DNA of 64,000 bases from Mycogone perniciosa (lineage: Eukaryota; Ascomycota; Sordariomycetes; Hypocreales; Hypocreaceae), in contig JAOALB010000118.1 in assembly GCA_025331125.1 (NCBI GenBank), positions 1 through 64,000 on the forward strand, given 5' to 3'. Of this stretch, positions 19,997 through 33,397 are shown piece by piece. How positions within the stretch are numbered: position 1 is the first letter of the stretch; each line of letters begins with the position of its first letter. The notes beneath the pieces are model-generated. The model had not been told where the DNA came from. It saw only the letters and a list, made by a program, of their open reading frames with translations, and ran no database searches. Both the position numbers and the translations under genes were made by a program.

Positions 19997-22575
19997 TCAT
20001 CGATTGCGATCTTCTGAGGACGGAGATTGAGACCGGGCCCTCCTCCTACCAGCGATGCTGCTTGACAATGCACTGAGCCAGCCGTCTTGCCGTCGCGGTT
20101 CCGAGGGCCCTACCGCGGGTGCACCTTGCTCCACATCCGAATCTCCGTTAGAGGATCGGCTCCCCGAACCTTCGGCCTCTGGTTCATCATCACCATCGTC
20201 ACGATACGGCTCATACCTAGGACCAGCCCACGAGCCACGTGCCATTGAGCGGACAACATCGCCCTTGCAAATGGGGCATGTCCGTCGGCGAGTAGTTAAC
20301 CATGGAGTTCTATAAGGAAAGTCAGCAAAACAAGCCAAGATAAAAGGTTGGATGGAAACGGAAAGGCGACTTACATGCAATCGGCGTGGAACTCGTGCCC
20401 GCAAGGCAGCCTCATGACTCTGCTTACACCATCGACATACTCTTCGAGGCAGACCACACATTCCACCTGTCGACCCATGTACTTTCTCCATTCAGCGGAG
20501 AAGCCTGCTGACCCCTTTTCGGGCTGAACAGGGACACGGGAGACACTGAGCGGCGCTGTTACGCTCGAACTCGGCGCTAGGAAGTTCTCGCTCTCCAGAA
20601 CCCCAGTGGTAGTCCGTGAACGGGGTCGCGACCTTGGTGGGCTGGGGCTCTGTTGCAACAACGGCGTGGTGGGAGAAGTACTCGAAGGGGACGGGAGCCT
20701 CGGCGACAAACTGGGCGATCGAGCGACTGTGTGGTAAGTCCGCACAGGAAGACGCTCGACAACAGACTTTGGCGCCCTCCACCTTCTTCTTCGAATTCTA
20801 GCTCGGAGGATCAGGAGCGCGTACACAACAGTCAGTGTTACCAGAGGGCTGATGACGAGCACAAGAAGGGTATCGAAGAAAGGACTGGCGCTACTGGTTG
20901 GCGTGATCGTGACCCAGAGGCCTTCATGCGGTGGGAGTACCGGGTCGTCTTCCATGTCTGGATCGTCGGTGTCATGGTCATTAGTGTTGGAGTTGGAAGT
21001 TTTGATTTCTGGCTTGTCGCTTTCGTCCTGGGCGCCAAAAAGCTTGGACATAAGGCCATGGCCCTTGGCGGGCGGCCCGCCTCCCGTCGACTCAAACTTT
21101 GAAGTGGTTGCCTTGTGATTATCGGATACTTTGGGTGGCTTGTACTCGCCGCTACTAGGAGTGATACTCCCCCCCTTCAACTTATTAGCATTGGGCGAGT
21201 TCTTGTCCAGGGCCTCCCCCTTTGAGCCAGATGTGGCCTTCTGCTCCGAATTCTTAGCTGCCGTCTTCTCGTTTTTGCTGCCAGAGGCAGGCTTGTCGAT
21301 GAGATCTGGGTCTCGCCAATCCTGCACTCCAATCACCAAATCATCACCGCCCCCCTTGGACTTCTTGGGTTGAGACTTTTTGGGTTGAGGCTTCTTCGTC
21401 TTGGCCATGCTGTTGCTAATCGCCCTGTCCTTTTCATCATTCCAATCCTCAACCATGACCCAGTCCAGCCGGCCACTGCTTGGTGGCCGACTTTCGCTGT
21501 CAACACCGCGGGATGACGTACCCCAGCCAAATAAACGTGCGAGCCAGCCAGGTGAGTTGACCTCAGTTTCCTTATTCTTGACGGCTCGCTTTTCCTTTGC
21601 TGAGGCCCGGGTCTTTTTTGGTGACACTTTGGTAGAGGCTGAGCCCTGCTTTTTCTTCGTCCTGGTATGCTTCGGGCCTTGCTGGACTTTGAGAACTGGA
21701 TTGCCATTGTCATCAAGCGTATCCTCAATAAAGCTGCCTGGCTGCGTTAATGATGAAAGCAATTGAGCGGTTGTGCGAGCAGTGAAGACGGATGGAACCG
21801 TTACGTCATCGACATCGTCGCCGTGGGCGAACATTTGAATCAAAGGGCCGCCCTTCACATTGTCACCAACAATAACGGCAATGGCTCCTCTTCGCTGGGC
21901 CCACATGACCTTTTCTAAGAATCCACAGCCGCCACGCATGAGCAGAACAATCTTGCCTTTTATTTCGGCGCCTTCTTGGATGGATTGGATATCAGCGTGA
22001 GAAGATGAAGCAGATGTATCCCGTCTAGCAAGGGAACGGCTCAGGCCTTCATGAAGGTGATCATCTGTGCCATCGCCAACAGCAGCAGACCTCGATTTGG
22101 CATTGCGAGGTTGCTCACCGTGTTTGGGGTGACCGGACCGGCTATGGGACGTGTCGATGCGCTGTGTAGCCACCTGGAACGACTGCTTCAATACAGTTCC
22201 TGTATTTCCGCCATCCCAGCCCGGGAGATCGCTGCAACCCAATTCGCCGTTTGCATCCAAACTATCCTCGGCAAAGCCACTGCCAACCCAGAGCTGGCCG
22301 CTCAGACCGTTTGGCATCAACCTCGGGCCGAATGCAGCAGGACGCGCAGCAAATGTTGTGCTGTTGTCGTCGGTCAGGCTGATGGCCGCGTTTGGAGGGA
22401 ACAGCGAGAACGGTGTGTTGTAAAAGATGAGCCCCCAAACTGATTGCCTGGGTTTTGTCTCACTGGGGTATGGCGAGGACGAGGCTGTTCGTCTCGAGGC
22501 TGTGACGGCGCGGAATAGGAGGAAGAGGGACGCGGAGATGAAGGCGACGAGAATGATGATTCGTGGTGTGCGCAT
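19997..22575 (-). CDS. PA-domain, transmembrane, RING-H2 E3 ubiquitin ligase
   Basis: Exons 22575..20375 and 20309..19997 encode 837 residues. The open frame continues upstream without an ATG, so the ATG at 22575 is the start. It opens an N-terminal hydrophobic segment (RIIILVAFISASLFLLF). Residues about 85-275 form a protease-associated domain, with KGKIVLLMRGGCGFLEKVMW and the AIAVIVGDN strand. A Lys/Ser-rich linker follows, then a membrane helix at about 568-590. The cytosolic RING-H2 finger is C706-C709-C725-H727-H730-C733-C745-C748, split by a 65-nt intron after Cys733. PA-TM-RING proteins ubiquitinate membrane cargo in the endosomal and vacuolar system; the luminal PA domain is thought to recruit substrate. 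The tail after the RING is acidic then Arg/Ser-rich. The substrate is unknown. Confidence 0.88.
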
Positions 22576-25531
22576 CGTGAATGGTGAAGTTTCACCTATC
22601 GATCGAGGACTGTTGCTTGCCTTTCTCGTGGAGGTGAGATACGATGACGCACGAGGATGTTGCAGGACGTCGTGGGAGGGTCGCCTCAATCAGAGGCTGA
22701 CGATGACCAGCCGAAGTCGAGGGCAGTCATGGGCTCCTCGAGAGGAAATAACAAGAGACGATGCTCAAACAAAACAAGAGAAAAAGGAAGTCTCTAAGCA
22801 AACAAACGTACTTAGGAGCGAACTCATGCAGAAAAGGACGAAACGTTGGAAGAAAGCAAACAGTTGCGATGGTGATGATTGTGTTTTAGAGGAGGTTTAG
22901 GCGGGGCGGAGAGGACGAATGCAAATGCAGGTCGATCGAAGCGGGACCGTCCAGTGGTTTGGAGGAGGCCGGTAGTGGTGTTTTAGTGGGTGAGTCGGCG
23001 AGGGGTTGCGCGCTCAGCCCAATCGATGATACCTGAAGCCAGCCAGGCCTGGGCGGGAACGATGGCGTTAGTGCTCCAGTAGCTCAAGAAGTGTTCGCTA
23101 TTGGAGAAAATAAATACGAATACTACTAATACTACGGAGTAGATACCTCCTACTCATCTTGGCATCTAAGCAATTTCCCCTGTGTAATACGGAGTATTAC
23201 TCGCACTCGTAGATATCTCATCACCAATCGGGCATTTGCGCAATTTTCGGCGATTGGATCAAACGTTGCCGGGATTGCCAGCTGGGAACAGCACTAACAA
23301 TCAGGGACTGAGTGGACACTCAAGGTCTCGGCTTTGGCTTCGCCTCATATCGTCATTAGAAGTCCCCTAATTGTGACAGATCATGCAGCTTCGCTGAGAA
23401 ACGGAACAAAATTCACTCAAAAAATTTAAGCCAAATAACAACGCAATCGGCAACGCGTGCCAACAAGTGTACGCATCGAACAACTCGGATACGAAGGAAG
23501 TACTGCTTCGTACGGGAGTGCAGATAAATAGTCAGATATCAATATGCATAACAGACGAGCGCTAGCTGCTCGTGACGAAATCATGCGGTGATTCGAGCAC
23601 ATGGTCTGAATCCGTCTAGCAAACGCCTCTCGTGATCATTAGTGTGTTCTTTAGCCCAAAACAGCCCACAAAAACATGGCCAACAACAACAAAAGCTTCA
23701 AGGAGTTCCATTGCAATATTCATATGCAAGGGGCAACTGCGGTGAAGAGAGAATTATGTCATGTCTTATACGAAGTGCGTGGAGCAATACGACATCAATA
23801 TTACATCAGGGGTACTCCATACTTCGTACTGAGGTCCCTTTCAGATCATGCCCTATGTATTTTTCAGCATGCATAGGTAGAGGTACTTGGAATCAAACAC
23901 CACTATGACGACACTTAGCAAGCGATCTGCAAAACAATCTTGTGTTTGCAGACAGACCCCGGGCATGAAAAAACCATGTCCAATCCGTTACCACACAGGC
24001 TAGGTAGTGATCTGTAGACTGCCATAGTCAATGATTAGCCCTGCAAGAGTCCATTTCTAACGCCCATCACCACCACCATTGGGCCCTTTTCCCGCCATAC
24101 TTGGCTGAATGATTGAATCTAGGGATACGCGAACCGGGATATGGCGGGGCGTCCCGCGCCGATCGCGGATCCGGAGCTGCAACCCGGAGTGTTCCTCTGC
24201 ATCCATCCTACTCCACTGTGTAACTGTGTGCGGGAATTTCCATCGATCCGCATCCTTCTACTTCGTATTTCCCATCGTGTTAAGAGCCAACATAATATAA
24301 ATATACAGCAGTGCTCATTTATTGCATAATTGTTATGTGTATCCGGGTTCTGTGGCCCAGAGTACTGTTCTGAAGCCCTCAGCTGAAGAGGAACAATAAA
24401 AAGTCCATATATAAGGTATATATACGAAGTACATATACATATATAGCAAGTTTCCCTCTCGCAATAGAAAGTTGGATAATTATATACCCATGAGTCTGGC
24501 TGATAATTCTCAAGGTTAAAGATGGCACATCACAATCCTGATAATACACATTGGACGATTGAGCAGCATGGGACGGTACATTCAGGCTCGTGGCTGAAAA
24601 GGCATTCTTCTTGCACCTCAGTGTTTATTCTCCAATTGAAACGAGACATAAACACAACTGTATGATCACAGCTTTTGACGATCATTCAAGTCTCGAAAGA
24701 TATAAGAGGCCCTTTAGTCTGGGACTCCTACCTCGGTCAAGACCAACGCTTTCGTGCTCCAAGTCATCGAAAATGGTTCTAGGTCATTTCTCATTATTTG
24801 GAAAGTAAAGGAGCTGGCGAGCTTTTGATGAATAGAATGACTGGCTGATTTGAACAACATGTGTCTTGTCTTCCCCAGATATTGCTACTTGCACATGATT
24901 GTGTCTCTTGGTTTCAGGAGAGTCGTGATTAATGGGAGGAGTCTGATCATGTCACCAAATACTGTGGATACCCAGCCATGACAGCATCTGGGTGTCGAGC
25001 ATGCGCAAGTCACTCGAGAAAGGAGACGAAAGTATGACTTGGGCCAATCCTCTAAGGCTGCAGATAAATGTGAGATGTATCTTTTTATTGCGGTCAGTCA
25101 GTTAGCCAAGCAATATGGATCTGAACGGAAATATTGCAGTGATATTCTTTTCCGCTATAGGCCAGGGAATGTCACCTTCGTATTTGTATCAATCCATGAA
25201 GCATTGCAAAAGTCCCATTGCTTCGTGGGATAGAGCTGTTGAGTTGCGACAGACATGACTTGATTGGCCTTCAGCGCGAAGAGAATGCTCGAGTAACCAG
25301 GATACCTCGCGGGGATCACATCAGTAAGGGGGAAATCTCCAAGTTTCGACTCAATGAATTTGTAGTTATCATGTAATCGACACTGTCACTTTCTATTCGA
25401 CAGTTCGCAAGCCGTCATTACAACTGATCATGCAGCAAAACCATAGCAAAACCAACGCCTTTATCTGATGCCGCACAAACCAATCGTCTAGACATACCAT
25501 GCAGTCAAAAATAATCCGCCGTACAGGAATT
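22576..25531. other. Gene-free spacer of about 3 kb
   Basis: Upstream of the RING gene and downstream of the RS-rich gene. I find no coding exon. Copies of the palindromic motif occur at about 23131-23142, 23187-23200, 23505-23520 and 23815-23835. AT-rich dinucleotide runs (TATATACGAAGTACATATAC) lie near 24415-24445. An unannotated non-coding RNA cannot be excluded. Confidence 0.55.
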
Positions 25532-26748
25532 TCATTGCTCCTCGGATAAGATGCCTCGTGGGCTATCGTCATCACTGTCGCCGTCCTCCTTCCCACGATC
25601 CCATTCTCTCTTCTCTCCAGCCTTAGTCCATATCACGTCTTCTTCTGTCTTTTCTCTCGGAGTATACGCATTCAGCTTCTGAATCTGGTGGTCTGCAAAT
25701 CCCGCCTCTCGCATTCGCCCCTCTTGGTTCTGTCGCAGCTTCTGTCGGTCGCGAAACGCTTCAACCGCATCGTCCCAGTTATCTTCGCCGCCTTCCTCTG
25801 GCAAGACGTCTGCCTTCGGATCGTATGATGTGGAAAAGCGCCTGTCCATGCCCGCTGATCCCGCAATTGTCCCGCGCCCGCGGTATTTTGGAGGAGGTGC
25901 AGGCCCGATGAAATCTTCTAGGGGGTCCGAATCGTTATCGTCTTTCTTGCTGAGGGATTTCCTCGTAGGATCTCTTTCGGTTACTGGGGAGCGATGACGA
26001 TGCTTCCTTCGCTTCTCTTCAGGAGACCGGGATCGATGCCGACGGCGGGGTGACTTGGATCGATCTCTTCTCGCCCGGTGACGACGGCTGTCGTTTTCCT
26101 CAGAATATCCATGGCCCCTTTTCTGTGATCGTCGATCTTCCTCTGTGTGAGATCTTTTGCTCGTTTCCCTGACGTCATGTTCACTCCGCGACAGTCGTCC
26201 GTGGTCCCTTCGGTCCCTTCGGAGGTCTGCGCTTGACTCTCTTTCCCGTCGCGAAGATTTTCGAGAATCGCGCTCTCTATCATTTCGCCGCCTCGAGTCT
26301 GAGTCATCTGTCGCCGCCTTATCATCACCAACACTCTTTCGTCCCCTACCGCCCAAAATCGATTGGATATCTCCCAATTGGCGCCTCCGTATATCTGTCG
26401 CATTCGGGTTTGTCTTGCGCCGCTTGACCTCTTCCGCATGCTCCAGGTCTTTCAGCCTCGCTTTTGACTCCGCCGCTTCTTTGGCCAGAAGCGCCTTGTT
26501 GTGTGTATCTGTGTCTTTGATGATGTGCCGCAGGAACCTTGTGTTTGGCTTGGGCATGTTCACCGGTCTTGAGCCCCCGTCAGAAAACAGTCCTCTCCTA
26601 GGAACAAATTGGCGGGCTCCATTATTTACTTAGTTTTCGAGTTGAAGGCCTCCAAGCCCATTGCTGAGTATTTCAGCGAGCAATCGCTGGCCTCCTTGGC
26701 CAAGAGATCGGCGACATATTCGTCGGTAAGGAACTCGTCGTTCGGCAT
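25532..26748 (-). CDS. Arg/Ser-rich nuclear protein, likely splicing-associated
   Basis: Exons 26748..26630 and 26567..25532 encode 384 residues. Exon 1 (MPNDEFLTDEYVADLLAKEA) and the start of exon 2 (PKPNTRFLRHIIKDTDTHNK) form a conserved-looking helical N-terminus. Residues about 105-230 are a low-complexity RS/RD/RE domain with alternating Arg and Ser, Asp or Glu, then an acidic-aromatic region (PLEDFIGPAPPPKYRGRG), and a C-terminus with EEDVIWTKAGEKREWDRGKE. RS domains of this kind mark nuclear speckle and spliceosome-linked proteins, phosphorylated by SR kinases. I recognise the architecture as one shared by uncharacterised fungal proteins but cannot name a characterised orthologue, so the splicing role is inference. 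Confidence 0.75.
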
Positions 26749-27080
26749 CGCAAAATAAAAACAATTATCGAATATTTTGTATATGCGAGAAAAGAGCGCA
26801 AAATCGGATATTATTACGGCTGGTGATTCATGTCCGAGGATGCAGCTGAAAGTGACGACAATTCACATGGGCAAATGAAATCCGCTGGCCTGCTTCTGGT
26901 TTATTCAGCCACTTGACCCGCAGCTTGATAAGATAACGAACAATACGGCGCTAACCGTATGAGGTTGAATGTAAACATATCGTCGCAACCCGCTCATCCA
27001 AACACCAGAATTCAGCAACAACAGCGACACACTTCTACCCGTCTGAATCGTTCCCTGGAAGACGGTGACAGGACGCAAAA
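26749..27080. promoter_or_regulatory. Divergent promoter between the RS-rich gene and Sos7
   Basis: 332 bp between divergent start codons. AT-rich in the left half, where several A and T runs could serve as nucleosome-depleted promoter DNA. No specific binding site recognised. Confidence 0.5.
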
Positions 27081-27926
27081 ATGGATTCAGTAAAAATAAG
27101 CCAGGTTCTTGACACCCTGCATCGACTGCAGTCGAGCAGTGAATTGTCCATTATCAAACTCAGTGAACCAATATCGACATCTACACCAAATGATTTCCGT
27201 CAGCGGACGTCGGACGCGTCCAGCACCTCACTCGACGGCCCTACACCTGCCAGCCTTGAGGCCGATCTGACACATTACAAGGAGCTTTTCGCAAAGTTAC
27301 GGTTTTCATATGTCGAGCAAGTCACCAAGGAAAAGTTCATCCGCGCCATCGTAGGGGATCCGCCTCTCATTGTTACGCTGCAGGAGAATCTGGATCTAGA
27401 GAGGGAGAATGCAGAAGCAAAGGCACAGCTCAAGACTCTCAAGCTAGAGGTCGCGGATATGGTTGCAGATCTAGAAAGGAGAGGACGAGAACTGAGCCAA
27501 CGATATGAAAAGGTGCAATTGGAAACGGCGAGACTGGAAGAACTCCCCGCCAAGACGGAGCAGTTGGAAGCGCGCATTCAGGAACTCAAGGATGAACACG
27601 AATGTTCCGACAATCCCAACCTCAGACTCCCCCTCACCAAGACACTGAGTCTCGTAGCCCGCCGCAAGGCGGAGCAGCAAGAGCTTGCAAGGGAACTCGA
27701 GGCACTACAATCAAAGGCGCCGCGGAAGAGGAAGGAGGCGGAGAGATTGCAAACAGAGTTGCAGCCCTTGGAGGCTAAACGACAGAGCAGCACTTCCGCA
27801 GCGCGTGAGGCTCAGAGGAGAAAAGAGGCCGCTCTGGGCGGCGTCGCCGACGATCTCGAGCAGCGGGCGCGGTGGTGGAGAGCTAGTGAGGGCGTGTTGA
27901 AGCAAGTGCTGGATATCACGACATGA
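27081..27926 (+). CDS. Kinetochore protein Sos7 (Kre28/Zwint family)
   Basis: Single exon, 281 residues, starting at ATG 27081. After a Ser/Thr-rich N-terminus the family signature stands out around residues 65-100: HYKELFAKLRFSYVEQVTKE followed by KFIRAIVGDPPLIV. The rest is almost entirely predicted coiled coil, with heptads of Leu, Glu, Lys and Ala and several Arg/Lys-Glu salt-bridge patterns. In fission yeast Sos7 binds Spc7 (KNL1) and is needed for outer kinetochore assembly and spindle checkpoint signalling. The orthology is by motif recognition. No intron is needed. It is divergent from the RS-rich gene across 332 bp. Confidence 0.8.
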   Translation: MDSVKISQVLDTLHRLQSSSELSIIKLSEPISTSTPNDFRQRTSDASSTSLDGPTPASLEADLTHYKELFAKLRFSYVEQVTKEKFIRAIVGDPPLIVTLQENLDLERENAEAKAQLKTLKLEVADMVADLERRGRELSQRYEKVQLETARLEELPAKTEQLEARIQELKDEHECSDNPNLRLPLTKTLSLVARRKAEQQELARELEALQSKAPRKRKEAERLQTELQPLEAKRQSSTSAAREAQRRKEAALGGVADDLEQRARWWRASEGVLKQVLDITT

Positions 27927-28420
27927 CTAACGAACAAGACAAGGGGTATTACTGCGCCTCTGTCATGTGTACGAGTACATGAACGGTTGTGGTGGGTTCT
28001 GGGGTTATGGACGGCGTTAGGCAAAAAGGAATGGATTGCCCGAATGCGAAAATTTAGGCTTATTGAAACGCATACGTATGATTTGGAGGCTTGGATGTCA
28101 GACAGTGGTCATGCTGATTGATATTCGTATGAGAGGGACATGGGCGTATAGTGTCGGGGCAGTCTCCTTGGCAGTCACTGTGGCTTACTAGCATACCCAA
28201 ATCGGCGACCTTGGAAAATAACCTCAATCCACGTGTACAAGACTGGATAATCGTTAGTAAAGAGAGACTAAAGGCCCGGTCGTATTATGGGTCTTGACAG
28301 TGCTAGAAAGGAGTGTGCATTGAACTCTAGATGCCTATACAGCTAGTATTCTTGGCAGGCTAATATGATACCGAACCAGATTGCGTAAACCTACGGCAGA
28401 TGTAATCCATATTAGGGAAT

Positions 28421-28440
28421 TCCGTACGGAGTACTCCGTA
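28421..28440. repeat. Palindromic motif copy (TCCGTACGGAGTACTCCGTA)
   Basis: A 20-base double palindrome: CCGTACGG overlapped by TACGGAGTACTCCGTA. It is one of the most complete copies of the dispersed family. Confidence 0.85.
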
Positions 28441-31400
28441 ACTACTCTGTGGAAAGATCTGAACTCCGACGGGATCTTTCGGAATTTTACTGGAACATCT
28501 AGTCGCATTGAGACAGTGGACAATTCTGGGTCCGTTTTCTCTCCCTTGAAAAGTAGGGAACTGATGTAATATCTCGTCTTGTCAGCATGATGAATCGTTT
28601 TTACTCTTGGCACAGTTGTGAGACACATAGTAATACGAAGTACTTCGTACATACACTACTAAATACGATTAACCCTAACCCGTAAGTCATTTTTTGGGTG
28701 ACAAACCACATGCACATGAGCGGGAGGGGCCTATCTCAACACACGTTGCCGCCGAACGCCATTTTCTTCACTCGCAGAGAATTGGGAGATATAGACCTGA
28801 GAAGTTCTGCTCATAAAGCTTCTATGGATTCAACTCCATATCCCGTGTCATTGACAAGTTTTGGCTTCTGTACGGGCTCTACTATCTAACTATACCGACG
28901 TCTTGAGTGAATCAGCGCTTTCGCCTTCCAATTCACAGTCGTCTTAACGCCGCAGGGTGTACGTTACGAAGTAAAGACCAAGTTGAAACACAAACAATTG
29001 TCTTGCAGCAATAGTTGCTCTCACGAAGCCGCCTCATCTTGCCACGCTCAGCAGGATTACCAATGCCAGGTTGTGGGAGACAAGCCATCTTCATGTGAAC
29101 GACAAATAAGCATAACGATCTAGAATCTAATATCAGACCCCTTGAACGGGCAATTGGATGGCAAGACCCCCGATAACCGAAAAGTCCCCCGCCACTCGAG
29201 AGCGGCGCCTGGAGGGAGAATGTCCATGAGTCGCCTGTAGTATTGGCTTACAAGGTCTTTCGCCGGCTGCCCGAAGAAAGCCCCGTGGCCGAAGAGCTGA
29301 AGAGCTGACGAGCGATGAGCTCCTGAAGCACAATCAGATGGAAAACGCGTGGGGTAAGAAAATGATGTAGTTGATGCCATCAAGTGGGATAATTTCGAGC
29401 GATATCAGTCGTGACAAGGCGTCGACACGTGGATGCCGCATGCTCTGGCGTTGCTAATGCAAGACCATGGGATCGAAACACAGCAATTGGCACGGATGTG
29501 CCGTAGATCAAATCTGATACATGATTGCCTCTCACTTCTACTCGATGAAGCGAGACCGGTGGTAGTCACCTCGCTATCAGCGGCGCTGCTGACAGATATT
29601 TTGTCAGAAAGGCGTAAGACTTCGGGATTTATCCCCGTTGAGCTAGCGATAACTCTAACTCTACGGTTGGACTAAATATCGACCGGCTACGGCATTTTCT
29701 TCGGGAATTGGCCATAGCCTAGATCGAGCTGAGGCTGGACATAGTTCATGGGCGCTGAGCCATGATGTGGAGGGAGGCTCGAGTGTTCCAAGTTGCTACA
29801 GTACACATGGTCGATACCGGAAGATTTCCGGCCTTATTATTCAGATGCGCGGTGAAGTTGGTTTCATGAATTAGGAATGTTAAGTCACTTCAGTGGGTTC
29901 TACTTCCGACTATCAATCAGCTGCGTGTATTGTTGCCTCGACGGGGAGATGCCGAACAGGAGGAAGCTCAGCTTCGGCCCTATGATACAATTCATATGAA
30001 ACCTCTTCACTTACCAAGATCTTACCGAGGTTTCTCTGTTTGCCTACTCATGCACGTAATATGTTAAGCTCCCCGATGGCCTGATCCCCGGGTCGTGTCG
30101 CCGATGTCTGGCTCTAGATGGCACCACGTTCCCGGAGACAGGAGCCTAATTGCCATCTGAAGAGTGACATGTCTTCATTAACTTAAATTGTCTAAGGCGA
30201 TCGATGCCATTAGAGCACAGCAGCATGGTGATGTCAGTACCCTAAGCCGAGGTTCTCGATCGACCCATCGGCGACCCCTTACTCGGCAGTTCCGAGCCGA
30301 GAAGTCGAGATTGATATCGGAGTATCTGATGGACTGTATGTCTTAGGGAGGCACCGGGGCCGGTTTATCAGGCACAGGATTCGATTAGGCTGGTGGTATA
30401 CTAATGTAGGCATCGCATCGCCGACAAGGCTGATGGATGAAAGCCATTGATGTTAGTCAACAGGAGGTTGACCAATGATTTAGAAGTCAAATGCTAGGAG
30501 TCCATGGGCTATCCGACGGAGGCAGGCACCTTTAGGAATAAATACAAATAATAGTTAATGAGGTGAACACAATACTACCTATACATAGTGAGGGATCACT
30601 CCGGTGGCGAGTTTCTCCAGACTCTCGAATAGCAGGAGGGACTATATGTAGCAGTTGGGTTCATCGACTTTGAGACATGTATATCACCATCAGTCATAGA
30701 CAGCTCAACCTTTAACAGTAAACGATGTAGCCGGAAGCTTTCCGCTCCATGATTACCAATACTCACAAATACACTACAAGCATCCGTCATGATTATGAGG
30801 CAAACAAAGGCAACAAAGTCTCGGTAACGGTTTCACCGTATTGGACCATCAGTCTATTACTTCCAACTCTATTTCCCACCAACGGACGGACGAACCTGCA
30901 TGGCGGGCAAGGCTGATACGCCGCCACGATCCGTCGCTTGCTTGAAAACACGGCTGAGCCCCCCGCAACTTCACAAGGTCCGGCAAAGGCACACACTGAT
31001 GTGCGCAGTACTACTATCAAACGGCCGGTATCCTATAGGCTGGGCTGACGCAAAAGGATGCCACCACAATGCCTAGAGGAATCGCCAATGCCACGTTTTT
31101 TTTTATATTTTATTTTTCACACGTGCGTCGTGGTGGAGGGCATCTGTGTATATACATATATACCATGTGTACGAAGCAATAATACAAAGTATACTCGTCC
31201 AGCTCGGCCGAGAAGCAAAGGTGTCAGTCTATCAGAATTAGCTGCTTGGTGGCTGAACAAAGGGCGGGGGTCTCTTGTCTGGTCCGACTGAATGAATGAT
31301 GAAGAAGGTCGTTCTTCGCACTTCGCCATCGCGTGCCTCGCATTCACGTCGGCCCAACCCCGCGTTTCTAATGGATTTTGACTCGTCGAGATGCCTTCAG

Positions 31401-32240
31401 CTCGGCGCCCTTGGTGAAGATGAACCTGGACGCGATGTCAGGGCCGTCCCAACCGTAAACCGATCTGGGACAGCGATAATTGGGTGCCGCGACTTCGGAC
31501 TAAAGAGCACGAATCCAGTCTCAGCCCTATCACTCAATTCCTCGTCCCACCATCACGAGGCGGTGACTCCCCCCCTGGGGCGGAACATGTAAGACCTAGG
31601 CATGGATGGACGTGGCGCAAGGAGTGCGGGTCAGCATCTAGAACGTTATCTTTTCTTGTTTTCTTTGTCATCATCACTCAATCAGAGCTCGCATCCTGTC
31701 CAGTCGTCGGCGGGCACGTATAGGCATGGCGCTCCGTAATGCTGCCGTATTGGTGGGATGGCACGACTAGATGGTGTCCAAGTGCGAAGTACTCCGTATT
31801 AATAGCATCCCCAAGAATATCATCATTCGACTTGGCTTTTCATCTATTGTTCTTGGCATGCAGAGAGTTCTGCGCCATCCCAGCAGTCCAAGATAAGATC
31901 AAGGGCGAAGCGTCTAGAAGTAATGCGGGCGTCACATCATCCGAGGAGAGGAGAAAGAGGAGGGACAAAATCCGTGGATCGGGCGTTTCATTTTCCCTTA
32001 ATGTCTCAGGTTTTTAGGATCCCTCAAGGATCGGCGATCCGACTGCATTCCCGCGCGTTGGGTGAGAGCCAGGGACCGGCATTTACGAGTATAGGAGCTG
32101 ACATGTTTGACCTGAGGGGGAAAACGACGTCCCACTAAACGGTTTATTGGCATCACACCCATCTCGCGCAGGTCATTGACTGCTAACAGCCCGTCTCACG
32201 GCGTCCTGCAAACCCCACCTCTCCAAGATATTGATCCTAA

Positions 32241-32262
32241 AGCACGGAGTATGCTCCGTGCT
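32241..32262. repeat. Perfect 9-bp inverted repeat with 4-base loop
   Basis: AGCACGGAG, then TATG, then CTCCGTGCT: a perfect 9-bp hairpin. It is a variant of the dispersed family with GCACGGAG in place of GTACGGAG on both arms, so the change is compensated on the opposite arm. Confidence 0.85.
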
Positions 32263-33360
32263 AATAACCTTGGAAGTCTAGTTCTGGCCAAGCTGAGAAA
32301 AAGGCTTGCTTGGGTTGGGTGATGAAGTGTGAATGCAAGAACGAGACTACATCACAACATCCAGCACACCAAGATGAACACATTCATCCATACAGAGCAC
32401 TGCATCCTCCACATCTGTGACATGTGGAACACGCCCGCCTATACTCGGATGTACTGTACGAGTACTTTCAAGGTTGGTATTCCTTCTTCTTTTTGCCTTC
32501 TAAACTCTTTCTAGTTGCCATATTGCGTTGCGGTACTCCGTACTGTGGAATCTTGTCTCTTGCCTCTTACAAGCGAGGCTCCACCCCAGGGGACGAAGAT
32601 TGGGTGGTGATATCGCTTCGTGAGGCGTGAACTTCTGCACCCATTCTGAGACTCAGTGATAGCGGTGCAAGGGCTGCTGTCGCATTGGATGGGTAGCCCG
32701 TCCCGTAGGGAATTCCAATTCAGGTACTAGCAGGTCATCCATACTCGTAAAAGCCTACCGACAAAACAGCAGAAACTGTCTCCCGCCTCGAATCCTTTAC
32801 CCCATTCCTCACTAGCCAGCACACTAATACACACACCCCAACCCTAGCCGGGGCTTCGCAAGAGCCCGAACGCCGGCAAAATAGAGCTCCATTGGCCCCC
32901 GTGTTTTGTCCGCTCTGTCGCGCGCGGAGTTCGGTCAATTTCGCACAAATCCAAATCTTCAATGCATTTCCTCCTTATTTCCTTGTCCGCAAGGGTCTTG
33001 TGACTCAGCCCTAAACGATGCGATGCGATGCGTTATCAAGCAGCAAAGCAGCAAAACAACAGGCCGAGGCCCCGTCCGGAGTGCACAGGGAGCCCGATCC
33101 GCTTCTGTCTCGGGAAGCGGGTATTGCGGGATACCCCGAAGCATAATTCTCGCTGTTTTTCTTTTTTACTTTTACTTTTACTTTTCCTTTTTCTTTGTTT
33201 CGGATGTCCGTTTCCGACGGTTTTTGGGCTCTGGTTGTTTGCTCCGTACGGAGTAATGGGTTGCGCACATTTGCTATCTCCGCTTACTGCTGCTAGTACT
33301 GGTGATGCATGTCCACAAGGTTGTATTGTCAGATATCTCGCTCGTTTTAGCTTATGGAGA

Positions 33361-33397
33361 TACGGAGTAATGCTGGCGGTACGGAGTACGCCGTACT
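33361..33397. repeat. Clustered TACGGAGTA motif copies
   Basis: TACGGAGTAA, then GGTACGGAGTACGCC, then GTACTC within 37 bases, in the same spacer as the copy at 33242-33255. Confidence 0.75.

Noticed and set aside
28668..28685. Telomere-like AACCCTAACCC
   Set aside because: Under two repeat units in mid-sequence; not a telomere or interstitial array.
29120..29383. Minus-strand open frame of 87 codons (ending near FKGSDIRF)
   Set aside because: No recognised domain, no splice partners, and alternative frames overlap it equally well; treated as chance or old debris.
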